The notes below the pieces were generated by a model. The model saw nothing but the letters and a program-made list of their open reading frames with translations, made no database searches and had not been told where the DNA came from. A program made the position numbers and the translations under genes. Source: Buttiauxella agrestis ATCC 33320 (lineage in GTDB: Bacteria > Pseudomonadota > Gammaproteobacteria > Enterobacterales > Enterobacteriaceae). From it: 64,000 nucleotides of DNA. The stretch is taken from positions 4,836,001 through 4,900,000 of the forward strand of contig JALKFA010000001.1 in the NCBI GenBank assembly GCA_024169445.1. Reading direction: 5' to 3'. This document shows, piece by piece, positions 27,962 through 36,498 of the stretch (position 1 is the stretch's first letter; every line of letters starts with the position of its first letter).

Positions 27962-28783
27962 CTACAAAAGCGCAATCTCCATGGTTAACGCCGTTGATTG
28001 CTGGTTTGCCAGCAAAACCAGCCCCGGAAGCCCAGCCATATTGTGGGCATTTACCGGGTGGCTTTGCGGTTCCAGGCAAATAAACGGCTCGTCGGCCATG
28101 CGGAATACCATCAAGTACGGCGTGGCGCATTTTAACTGCACACGCATCTCGCCCGTTTCAATCAACGCGCCACCGCTCCAGCCGGAATAGCCGACATTCA
28201 GCCACTGGTTGTCCGGGGTTTTCGGGCTGATGAAATTGGTTTGCGGCGTCAATTCGCCACACCATTGCTGCGGTAAATGATTAGCACCCTCCGGCCAGAA
28301 TCCCGTGGCAGAAAACTGCACTTGCGTAGCAGGCGTAAGATGGAAAAAAGGATGGAAGCCGAGGCCGTAAACCATCGGTTTGTTGGCCTGGTGAGTCAAT
28401 TCCAACTCAGCAATAAAGCGTTTTCCTTCCAGCCGGTAAATCAGCCGGGCGTGATAGTCAAACCCGCAGTCATACTGACTTTCGAGGATGAGGACGAGTT
28501 GCAAAACATCATGCTTTTCGACCTGCCAGTCTTTCAGCCAGCCGTCGCCATGCAGAAAGAATTGCTTATCCGCCGGGCTTTGCGGCAGTTCGATTTTCTC
28601 GCCATGAAGGGTAAAACTATTCCCGGCGACCCGGTTTGCCAGCGGCAACATCGGGAACAAGGCTTTTTCACCGCCATACAAAATCGCCTGCTGATGTTCC
28701 AGAGAATCCAGACTGAGAATTGCCGCCCCTTGCGGGGCGACGGTTAAACGCAGAAATTCATTTTCGAGTAATAAGGTTTCCAT
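27962..28783 (-). CDS. yphB: Aldose 1-epimerase-like protein (YphB-type)
   Basis: A 273-residue mutarotase-fold protein. The family's catalytic His is in GLGFHPFFH, a second conserved His in HGDGWLKDW, and the catalytic Glu in CLEPQSHPVNAHN. Such enzymes interconvert alpha and beta anomers of sugars such as galactose. It is the last gene of a minus-strand operon with an MFS sugar porter (3 nt apart) and yphG. The symbol follows the shared neighbours (yphG, yphH) and family with E. coli yphB; orthology was not tested. Confidence 0.8.
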   Translation of the reverse strand: METLLLENEFLRLTVAPQGAAILSLDSLEHQQAILYGGEKALFPMLPLANRVAGNSFTLHGEKIELPQSPADKQFFLHGDGWLKDWQVEKHDVLQLVLILESQYDCGFDYHARLIYRLEGKRFIAELELTHQANKPMVYGLGFHPFFHLTPATQVQFSATGFWPEGANHLPQQWCGELTPQTNFISPKTPDNQWLNVGYSGWSGGALIETGEMRVQLKCATPYLMVFRMADEPFICLEPQSHPVNAHNMAGLPGLVLLANQQSTALTMEIALL

Positions 28784-28786
28784 AGT

Positions 28787-30226
28787 TTAATGCGCCGTTC
28801 TTTGCGCACGCGCTTTCGCTTCTGCGCCGTATTGGTCCGCCATGCGTTTTTCCAGCGCTTCAAGGCTGACACCTTTGGTTTCAGGCACATAACGGCGCAC
28901 GTAGATAAAGCCAGCTGCGCAAATCACACCGTACAGCAGGAAACTCCCCGCCGCCCCCAGCCCCGCATTCAATAATGGGAAGGTGTAGGTCAACAGGAAA
29001 CACGCCACCCACAAGGCCAGCGTCCCTATAGACATCGCAAGTCCTCGCACACGGTTCGGGAAAATCTCTGAAAGCAGCACCCAGGTCACCGGTGCCAGCG
29101 TCAGTGCATAAATCGCAATCGCCGCCAGAACCAGAATCAACACCGGCAACCCCATAATACCCAGGCCATATGCCGCGCCGATTAACGCATAAATAATGGT
29201 TAAACCCGCTGCGCCAAACAACATCAGTTTGCGACGACCAATTTTGTCCACCAGCGGCAATGCGGCCAGGGTGAAGATCAGGTTAACCAAACCGGTCGCC
29301 ACAATGGATTTCAGCGTGCTGTTAATATCAAACCCGGCAGAGGCAAAGATTTCCTGCGCATAATTGAATATTACGTTAATGCCGCACCACTGCTGGAACA
29401 CCGCCAGCACCATACCGATGATAATGATCGGTTTGACCTGTGGCTGCCACAACGCACTCCAGGAAACTTTTTGCGTGTCTTTGTTCAGAGTTTGCAGAAT
29501 GTCATTGAGCGTTTCATCGGCATATTTCTGGTTACCAATGCGTTTGAGCATCTGGTGAGCACGTTCATTTTTACCGGCGCGAGCCAGCCAGCGCGGTGAT
29601 TCAGGCACAAAGAACATCAGCACTAAAAATGCCAGCGCGGGAACCAGTTCCGCACCAAACATCCAGCGCCAACCGACTTGCCCATTCCAGCTTTCAGTGA
29701 TTTGTTGCATGGTCGCGGTTGAGGTCACCGGTTCGGCAATCATCAGGTTAATCAACTGAGCCGCCAGCACGCCCACCACGATAGTTAACTGGTTGATGGC
29801 AACAAACTTGCCGCGTTTTTCCGCCGGACTGACTTCTGCGATGTACATCGGACTTAACGCTGAAGCCAGGCCGATGCCCACCCCGCCAACGATACGAAAC
29901 ACCACAAACATATCGAAGTTGCTGGCCATCGCCGTACCCCAGGCCGAGGCACTAAACAGGATAGCCGACATAATCAGCGGGACTTTGCGCCCGAATTTGT
30001 CCGCACTCCAGCCAGAAATCAATGCGCCAAAAATGCATCCCGCCAGGGCAGAACTCATCGCCCAGCCAGATTGAGCCGGATCGGTAATCGAAAAATAGGC
30101 TTCGTAGAACGGTTTCGCCCCACCAATCACCACCCAGTCATAACCAAACAGCAAACCTCCGCAGGCGGCGACCAGGCAGATAGTCCAGACATACCCCATG
30201 CGTAATTGTGTCGGTGCATTAATCAT
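28787..30226 (-). CDS. MFS sugar porter (XylE/GalP/AraE type)
   Basis: A 479-residue 12-segment sugar/proton symporter. Signatures: GGLLFGYDWVVIGG (TM1), DKFGRKVPL loop, RIVGGVGIGLASALSPMYIAE, PESPRWL, QQWCGINVIFNYA, and the C-terminal PETKGVSLEALE. By family it imports a hexose or pentose with H+. It takes the place of the yphDEF ABC transporter genes that stand near yphG in E. coli K-12. The substrate is not visible; the context suggests galactose or a related monosaccharide. Confidence 0.9.
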   Translation of the reverse strand: MINAPTQLRMGYVWTICLVAACGGLLFGYDWVVIGGAKPFYEAYFSITDPAQSGWAMSSALAGCIFGALISGWSADKFGRKVPLIMSAILFSASAWGTAMASNFDMFVVFRIVGGVGIGLASALSPMYIAEVSPAEKRGKFVAINQLTIVVGVLAAQLINLMIAEPVTSTATMQQITESWNGQVGWRWMFGAELVPALAFLVLMFFVPESPRWLARAGKNERAHQMLKRIGNQKYADETLNDILQTLNKDTQKVSWSALWQPQVKPIIIIGMVLAVFQQWCGINVIFNYAQEIFASAGFDINSTLKSIVATGLVNLIFTLAALPLVDKIGRRKLMLFGAAGLTIIYALIGAAYGLGIMGLPVLILVLAAIAIYALTLAPVTWVLLSEIFPNRVRGLAMSIGTLALWVACFLLTYTFPLLNAGLGAAGSFLLYGVICAAGFIYVRRYVPETKGVSLEALEKRMADQYGAEAKARAQRTAH

Positions 30227-30264
30227 GTTGTTTCCTCAATAAAATCTTGTAGAGATACAGAGGA

Positions 30265-30282
30265 GCGGGATTGTTCTCCCGC
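30265..30282. other. Short hairpin between yphG and MFS gene
   Basis: GCGGGA-TTGTTC-TCCCGC forms a 6-bp GC stem in the 77-bp gap of the operon. No T run follows on the minus strand, so it is not a clear terminator for the operon; it may reduce or stabilise downstream mRNA. Weak evidence. Confidence 0.35.
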
Positions 30283-30303
30283 CGTTTATTGTTATTTCAA
30301 CGC

Positions 30304-33300
30304 TCAGGCAAACACACCGCGCTGCACCGCAAGCTGCAATAAATGAGCTTTATCGTGAGCCGGGTTTTGCGACAGCAAGGTTTTCAGTGCTGATTCAAAC
30401 TCGGGATATTCCTCCAGTCCAAGATGCCCAAGGGCGGCGACAAACAGGCAGTGCTGTTGATGTGCAGATTGACGATCGGCATCCAGCGCGACCAGATCAG
30501 GTAGCGAGACGGCGAAGAAATCTGGCTCAGAATGGTGGTTAAAATGTTCATCCGCCCAGGCAATAAAGCTGCGGAATTGCACCTCGGCCTGGTTTTTGTC
30601 ACCGATACGGCTTAACGCCATCGCTTGATAGAACAAGTAATCGACCGGCTGATCGTTGTAGTAACGCCCGGCTTCCAGAGTGGACCCCCCTTCCAGCGCG
30701 CGTTCGAAATAGCGCTGCGCACGCTCCGATTGTTGAAGTTGCTGTGCACACCAGCCGAGTAGATACCAGATATCGTTATCGCTCTGACCGACTAAGCGCC
30801 CTTCACCAAGGTTTTCGGGATAGCTCAGCGCCTGCTGTAGCAGTTCTTCCGCTTTGCCATACTGCTTATCAGCAATCGCGTTCAGCGCCCGGCGTTGCAG
30901 GTTAATCAGATACTGCCCGGTGACTTTGCCCTCCCCGCCTTCCCACGGGTGGAATTTACGCTGCGCCAACACCTGGGCTGCCGCGTCAGTTTCGCCATGA
31001 ATGTTCCACAAGCTGAGTAATTCAGCGGTCAGATCATCGCGTTTGAGGACCACATCACGACGTGCGGCAAGGAGTGCGAGCCGCTGCTCGGTTGAGCGGC
31101 CAGTGAGTTTTTGCAGATAGTCGAGTTCAAACAGGAAGCGGGCGTTTTCCGGTTCAAGTTCAACCGCTTGTTGCAGATACTGTTCCGCCACTTGCGCATT
31201 GTGTTGTTTATTCCACGCATGAATGCCCAGCACACGCTGCACCGCGCCAAATTCAGGCAACTGCTGCGCCGCAAACTTCCAGCAGGCGACCGCTTCGCCA
31301 TAACGACGTTTGCTGTACCAGAAACAACCCAGCAGATATTGCGCGAAGCCATCGTGCGGCAAGCGTTGCAGCATTTGCACTTCATCCAGCGTGTTGGGGA
31401 AACGCACTTTGCGAGCAAAGACTTGCTGCGCCTGTTTCACCAAAGCCAGTTGTTGTGCGTGGTCAGTTTCCAGAGCGGCTTGCCACAACAGCGGCATCGC
31501 TTCCTGGGCATCGAGAACGCTCAACACTTTTTTGGCCGCCGTTTCCTGACCCAAACTCACCAGCCACCCCGCCAGAACACTGGCGTTGATCCCGCGCCGT
31601 CCGGTGACTCGCAGCAGTTCTGCTTTATCAGTTTCGTTTTGCGTGCTGGCCCAACGGGCGTAATGCAGCACGTAGCTCAGCGGATATTCTTCAAGCTGCT
31701 GGTCAATCCACTGTTGTGCCTGTTTTACGGCACCCGTTTGCTGTAACAGCAGGGCTTTTAGCCCCATCGCCAGGTTATTACTGCCATTAAATTTCAGACT
31801 TTGATTCACAAACGCCAGCGCCTGGGCGTCATCGCCTTTGCGCAGCGCCAGGCGCGCCAGGGCATAAAAAGCCGCATCACGGCAGTTGCCACTCCAGCTC
31901 GCTTTGAAGTAATCATCAAACGCGCCTGCAAAGTCGCCCTGCTTCTCTTTTGCCGCACCGCGTAACATGCTGGCGTCGCCGTTTTGCGGGTTCTTGTTCA
32001 GGCGATGGGCGCGTTTCAGTGCCGCATCTGCCAACTGCTCAGCAAGCGCCCAGTTCGCACGGTTAAACTCAAGCTGCCCTAATGCCACGTTGCAGCGGTA
32101 ATCTTCGGGATCTAACGCCAGCGCACGCTGGTAGTAATCGAATGCCGAACGACTGGCGTGCAGATACTGCTCCAGATGCTGGCCGATAAAATACAGCTCG
32201 TCGCAGTTAGTAATTTCTTGCGGTTTGGCGGGAACGCAGGCTGGCTGTGGCAGCGGCAAGTCTTCTGCAACATGTTCGCAATAACTGAGAATCAGCTTGC
32301 CTTGCGCGTCACGAAGATTCAGGGTCAGGCGTTGCGGCCAGCTGTCTGCGAGAGTTTCCTGCCACGCCTGCGCCGGTTGCAGCGTCAGCGCTGTTTTCCA
32401 AAACAGGCTGCCAGCCGATTCAATTTCAAGCGTGGCGCCTGTCAGCGGCGCGATGGCATAGACACCAAGACGGAGTTCGCCATTGTGGCGCTCCAGTTTA
32501 ATTGCCGCCTGGGTGTTGGCATTCTGCAACGTACCAAGCTGGCTATACGGCAGGAAATTCTGCACGAAGATTTTTTCTTCATACGGCGCAATCCAGGTGA
32601 AATCTGGCTGATTGTCGGTGAACACCCCGGTCATCAGTTCAATGTATGGGCCATTTTCATCCGTCAGATTACGATCCCAGGCCTGGCCGAAATCGCAATT
32701 GCCCCATGTCCACTGCTTCTTACCCGGTGAAACATGGTGATCGGCGATGTGCAACAGGCCGCCTTGTTCACCGTGATGGTATGCGCCGACAAAATCGTAA
32801 TCCGATTTATCCGCCATGTACGACGTTGGAACGGGAATGTTTCTGTAGCGTGAGATATCCACGCCTGCGGAATAGTCGACTTTATAGTAAGTGCCGTGGG
32901 CAATCGGGAAGGCCGATACGTCGCGTTTGCCGTGGTCGAATACTGCCGTGACATCTGGCGGGAACACGCTTTGGTGCTCATCGCCCCCTTTCACCGCCGG
33001 GTTCGCCCACCACAAGAAATGGCGCGGAGTGGCGTTGCCGTTAAATACTTTGCCGGTGATTTCAATCAGCGCTTTTTGCGGATAGAGCGTAAAGCCGGTC
33101 ATTACCTGCAAACCGCGCATCGGCTCCACTTCACCGAGCCACACCGTTTGTGCGCCGTTTTCATGTTGCTGGAAAGTCACATCCACCGGCATAAAGGTGG
33201 TTGGGCGGTGGTGCTGCGGCCAGTTAAATTCAATGCCGCCGGAGATCCACGGCCCCACTAATCCCACCAGCGCGGGTTTCACCACTTCGTTGTAGTAAAC

Positions 33301-33579
33301 GAAATCACGCTCCATCACTTTGTCATAAGCACGGTGAATACGGCCACCCAACTCCGGGAGCAGCATGACCCTGATAAAATCGTTTTCAATCCACACGGCT
33401 TTGTAATCACGCATCTCACGCTTGCCGGTGAGAGTGTCAATCACACCGTAAGGATAAACAGCGCCTGAAGATCCCTGATAGACACGGTTTTCTAAAAACA
33501 TCGGATTCGGGTCTTCCGCACCGGTGGTCCAGGTGGGTAAAGCAATAGTCTCTTGCCAGACGTTAACGGCTCCGTACAT
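30304..33579 (-). CDS. yphG: YphG: DUF5107-type domain with C-terminal TPR repeats
   Basis: A 1091-residue protein close to E. coli YphG. Residues about 40-360 form a beta-rich domain that resembles sugar-mutarotase or GH-like folds (LLPELGGRIHRAYDK, GGIEFNWPQHHRPTTF, WWANPAVKGG). The remainder, from about 470, is a long solenoid of tetratricopeptide-like repeats (for example ALDPEDYRCNVALGQLEFNR). There is no signal peptide, so it should be cytoplasmic. The family's reaction is not established to my knowledge; the context with an epimerase, sugar porter and ROK regulator points to carbohydrate work. It starts 115 bp from the divergent yphH and probably heads the operon. Confidence 0.88.
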   Translation of the reverse strand: MYGAVNVWQETIALPTWTTGAEDPNPMFLENRVYQGSSGAVYPYGVIDTLTGKREMRDYKAVWIENDFIRVMLLPELGGRIHRAYDKVMERDFVYYNEVVKPALVGLVGPWISGGIEFNWPQHHRPTTFMPVDVTFQQHENGAQTVWLGEVEPMRGLQVMTGFTLYPQKALIEITGKVFNGNATPRHFLWWANPAVKGGDEHQSVFPPDVTAVFDHGKRDVSAFPIAHGTYYKVDYSAGVDISRYRNIPVPTSYMADKSDYDFVGAYHHGEQGGLLHIADHHVSPGKKQWTWGNCDFGQAWDRNLTDENGPYIELMTGVFTDNQPDFTWIAPYEEKIFVQNFLPYSQLGTLQNANTQAAIKLERHNGELRLGVYAIAPLTGATLEIESAGSLFWKTALTLQPAQAWQETLADSWPQRLTLNLRDAQGKLILSYCEHVAEDLPLPQPACVPAKPQEITNCDELYFIGQHLEQYLHASRSAFDYYQRALALDPEDYRCNVALGQLEFNRANWALAEQLADAALKRAHRLNKNPQNGDASMLRGAAKEKQGDFAGAFDDYFKASWSGNCRDAAFYALARLALRKGDDAQALAFVNQSLKFNGSNNLAMGLKALLLQQTGAVKQAQQWIDQQLEEYPLSYVLHYARWASTQNETDKAELLRVTGRRGINASVLAGWLVSLGQETAAKKVLSVLDAQEAMPLLWQAALETDHAQQLALVKQAQQVFARKVRFPNTLDEVQMLQRLPHDGFAQYLLGCFWYSKRRYGEAVACWKFAAQQLPEFGAVQRVLGIHAWNKQHNAQVAEQYLQQAVELEPENARFLFELDYLQKLTGRSTEQRLALLAARRDVVLKRDDLTAELLSLWNIHGETDAAAQVLAQRKFHPWEGGEGKVTGQYLINLQRRALNAIADKQYGKAEELLQQALSYPENLGEGRLVGQSDNDIWYLLGWCAQQLQQSERAQRYFERALEGGSTLEAGRYYNDQPVDYLFYQAMALSRIGDKNQAEVQFRSFIAWADEHFNHHSEPDFFAVSLPDLVALDADRQSAHQQHCLFVAALGHLGLEEYPEFESALKTLLSQNPAHDKAHLLQLAVQRGVFA

Positions 33580-33604
33580 TTCGCATCTCCAGTAAACATT
33601 AAAC

Positions 33605-33613
33605 AGTTAAATA
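33605..33613. promoter_or_regulatory. Candidate ROK operator half, yphG-yphH gap
   Basis: AGTTAAATA in the 115-bp divergent gap recurs at 34976-34984 upstream of the alpha-galactoside genes, where it sits in GTTTAGTTAAATATAAAC (inverted ends GTTTA/TAAAC, 34972-34989). AT-rich palindromes are usual for NagC/Mlc-type regulators. The assignment to YphH is inference from only two occurrences. Confidence 0.3.
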
Positions 33614-33694
33614 GGATATGTTTGCAGTGTAGGGAACTCATCGCGGCTTAAAACGCTTAATGCTCACGCAATATAGTTAACGGAGTTAAGTGAA

Positions 33695-34891
33695 ATGCAG
33701 ATTTCAGGGCTGAACAATCAGCGGGTGCGGCAGGTTAATCGCCAGACCATGATGAAGCTGGTGTGGCAGCATAAGCGGCTCAGTAAGTCGCAGTTTTCCC
33801 AGTACACCGGTCTTTCTATCCCTGCGGTCAGTAAGATTCTTGATGAGTTAGTGAATGATGGAAAGCTCAACCACTCCACTGAAAATCTCAGTAATCGCGG
33901 CCTTAACAGCGGCAGTTACCAAATCCCACCCGACGGTGATTTCATTCTTTGCATGAATGTGACACCCACCAGCATTGAGAGCCAACTGTGCGATGCGCAA
34001 CTTTCGCCACTGGGCGAATTTGAACGTATTCATGTCAATGCTGCCACGCCGCAGGTTTTGCTGGCAGCGATTGAGAATATCTGGCGTCATCATCATAAAA
34101 ACTGGCCGAAAAAAACCATTAACCTGGCGTTGGGCATACACGGGCAAGTCGATCCGGTGACAGGTGTTTCACAAACCATGCCGCAAGCACCGTGGCGTGA
34201 ACCGATTGAAATCAAATACTTGCTGGAAGAAAAACTGGGTATTACGGTACGTGTGGATAACGATTGTGTGATGCTGGCGCTAGCGGAGAAATGGCAGAAT
34301 CCGGAAAGCCGCCAGGATTTTTGTGTCATCAATGTGGATTACGGTATCGGTTCATCGTTTGTGATCAACGGGCAGATTTACCGTGGCAGCCTGTACGGCA
34401 GCGGGCAAATTGGCCACACGATTGTCAACCCGGACGGCATGGCGTGTGATTGCGGAAGGTACGGCTGCCTTGAAACCGTCGCCTCGCTTAGCGCGCTGAA
34501 AAAACAGGCACGCATCTGGCTTAAATCGCAACCCAGCTCGCCTAAACTTGACCCTGAAACATTGACGTCAACGCAATTAATTGCCGCCTGGCACGATGGC
34601 AACGAGCAGGTGCGGCGCTGGGTTGAGAGCGCCGCCAATGCCATTGGGCTGAGTCTGTATAATTTTCTCAATATCCTGAATATCAATCAGATTTGGTTTT
34701 ACGGCAGATGCTGTGCGTTTGGTGATGAATGGCTGGCAACCGTTGACCGGCAGATTGGCTTTAATCCCTTTGATCATGGCGATGCGCTGAAAGTGAAAGC
34801 AACGCAGATTAATTTTGGCAAGCTAACTCGTGCCCAGCAAATAATGGGAATTGGCTATTTATATGTCGAAAATGCACTGGAAGCAGAGTAG
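33695..34891 (+). CDS. yphH: ROK-family transcriptional regulator YphH
   Basis: A 398-residue NagC/Mlc-like protein. The N-terminal winged helix-turn-helix includes LSKSQFSQYTGLSIPAVSKI; the sugar-kinase-like ROK domain has VDNDCVMLALAE and the zinc-binding signature CDCGRYGCLE. ROK regulators lose DNA affinity on binding a sugar or phosphosugar. The gene diverges from yphG and lies directly upstream of the GPH/GH36/porin/glycosidase set, so it is the natural candidate regulator of both sides. The start MQISGLNNQ is preceded by GGAG at about 11 nt. Confidence 0.92.
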   Translation: MQISGLNNQRVRQVNRQTMMKLVWQHKRLSKSQFSQYTGLSIPAVSKILDELVNDGKLNHSTENLSNRGLNSGSYQIPPDGDFILCMNVTPTSIESQLCDAQLSPLGEFERIHVNAATPQVLLAAIENIWRHHHKNWPKKTINLALGIHGQVDPVTGVSQTMPQAPWREPIEIKYLLEEKLGITVRVDNDCVMLALAEKWQNPESRQDFCVINVDYGIGSSFVINGQIYRGSLYGSGQIGHTIVNPDGMACDCGRYGCLETVASLSALKKQARIWLKSQPSSPKLDPETLTSTQLIAAWHDGNEQVRRWVESAANAIGLSLYNFLNILNINQIWFYGRCCAFGDEWLATVDRQIGFNPFDHGDALKVKATQINFGKLTRAQQIMGIGYLYVENALEAE

Positions 34892-34971
34892 CAAAACCTG
34901 GGTGGGAAATATTAAACCTGTTTTTCCACCCGACATATTTCAATAATTCACTGCAATTATTAGTAATCTCT

Positions 34972-34989
34972 GTTTAGTTAAATATAAAC
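34972..34989. promoter_or_regulatory. Candidate operator upstream of the alpha-galactoside operon
   Basis: GTTTAGTTAAATATAAAC, an AT-rich element with inverted ends, lies 118 bp before the symporter ATG and shares AGTTAAATA with the yphG-yphH gap. No terminator was seen between yphH and this site, so readthrough from yphH is also possible. Confidence 0.3.
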
Positions 34990-35106
34990 CCCCGCGCAAA
35001 GTCCCACCGATTTTAATCCACTACGCTTAGCCACCTTCGGCATATCAGCTTAATTTACCGAATATCTTTCCGAGTTAATTGTTCCATTAACACAGGAGTG
35101 GTTCGA

Positions 35107-36498
35107 ATGGAATTAGCCCGTTCAAGTGAAGGTTCTGGTACTGAAAAAGATAGATATCCACGTGACAAAGTGTCCTGGACTACCGCCATTTCCTATGGCA
35201 TTGGCAGTTACGGCGCAAATGTGATGTACGCGTTTATCGCTATTTACTTAATGTTGTATTACACCGATAGTTTTGGCATTAAAGCCGCTGCCGTCGGATT
35301 ATTATTTTTAATCGCTCGTCTGGTTGATGGTGCAACAGATATTGCCCTTGGCATTCTGGTAGATAATACCCACACCAAAATGGGGAAATTCAGACCATGG
35401 ATTCTGATTGGCAGTATTCTGGTATCGCTGACGACGGTCGCCTGTTTCTTAAGCCCAGACTTATCTGAAGCAGGAAAGCTGGCGTATGCCTACTCCACCT
35501 ATATTTTGTGGAGTATTTGCTTCGCCATTATCGATATTCCCTACTGGTCATTGTCCGCCGCCATCACGCAGGACCCGACCGAGCGCAGTAAAGTCATCAC
35601 TATCCCGCGCACCATTGCCACCTTTGGCTTTCTCTCTGTCAGTGCCGCAACGCTGTGGTTGGTCAAATTTGTTGGTAGTTGGGCAGGCGTGGCGGTGATT
35701 TACAGCGCTATTTTCTTAATCTGCATGTTGATTACATTCTTTGGTGTCAAAGAAAAATATTCCGTACCACGCAAAGAACGGCAAAGTTTTAAAGGATTCT
35801 GGACTTTATTAAAACAACATCGCCCGTTACGTCTGCTGCTGACCGGTATGTTTTTATTAGAAATGATTGGTGTTATTCGCGGCACCTTCCAGCTTTATTT
35901 CTTCATTTATAATTTGAATGCCGAAATGATGCTGGGTATTTTCCTCACGGTTTCAATGATTGCTCAGGTTGCTGGCGCGGTCGTCTCGCCGTTTATTTCC
36001 GCAAAAATAGGCAAGAAGAACACCGCACTATATAGCAGCGCGATTATGGCTGCCGCCTGTATGTTGCTGTTCTTTTTCCAGACCAACATCACCCTTATTT
36101 TCATCATTGGCGCACTGGCACCATTCTGTGGTGGCGTGGGGCAAATATCGCTTTATTCCATGGTGGCAGACTGTGTGGAATATGGCGAATGGCGCAGCGG
36201 CAACCGCTCCGAAGGCATGGTGTTTTCACTGAATATTTTTAAAACCAAATTGTCCGGCGCTATCGGCGGTGCCATTGGCGGATTTATGCTGTCGTGGGCG
36301 GGTTATATTCCTCACCAGGTACAGGCGGTGGAAACAGCCATGTGGATTGGCCTGTTATTTACCTTAATTCCTGGTGCGTTAACGCTGATTAGCCTGATCC
36401 CATTAGCCGGTTATGAAATTACCGAGAAACGCTTTTATGAAATTCTCGACGATATTCATCAGCGTAATACCAGCAAGCCTGAAGAGGTGAAAGTATGA
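35107..36498 (+). CDS. GPH-family sugar:cation symporter (melibiose-carrier-like)
   Basis: A 463-residue, 12-segment transporter of the glycoside-pentoside-hexuronide family. Family marks: YGIGSYGANVMYAFI (TM1), RLVDGATDIALGILVDNT with the TM2 acidic residues that bind the coupling cation, KFRPWILIGSI, and EYGEWRSGNRSEGMVFS. Such carriers import di- or oligosaccharides with Na+ or H+; MelB is the best known. The ATG at 35107 is 9 nt after CAGGAG, while the GTG at 35098 would overlap that site. The stop overlaps the GH36 start by 4 nt (ATGA), so the two proteins are made in step, which supports an alpha-galactoside substrate. Confidence 0.9.
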   Translation: MELARSSEGSGTEKDRYPRDKVSWTTAISYGIGSYGANVMYAFIAIYLMLYYTDSFGIKAAAVGLLFLIARLVDGATDIALGILVDNTHTKMGKFRPWILIGSILVSLTTVACFLSPDLSEAGKLAYAYSTYILWSICFAIIDIPYWSLSAAITQDPTERSKVITIPRTIATFGFLSVSAATLWLVKFVGSWAGVAVIYSAIFLICMLITFFGVKEKYSVPRKERQSFKGFWTLLKQHRPLRLLLTGMFLLEMIGVIRGTFQLYFFIYNLNAEMMLGIFLTVSMIAQVAGAVVSPFISAKIGKKNTALYSSAIMAAACMLLFFFQTNITLIFIIGALAPFCGGVGQISLYSMVADCVEYGEWRSGNRSEGMVFSLNIFKTKLSGAIGGAIGGFMLSWAGYIPHQVQAVETAMWIGLLFTLIPGALTLISLIPLAGYEITEKRFYEILDDIHQRNTSKPEEVKV

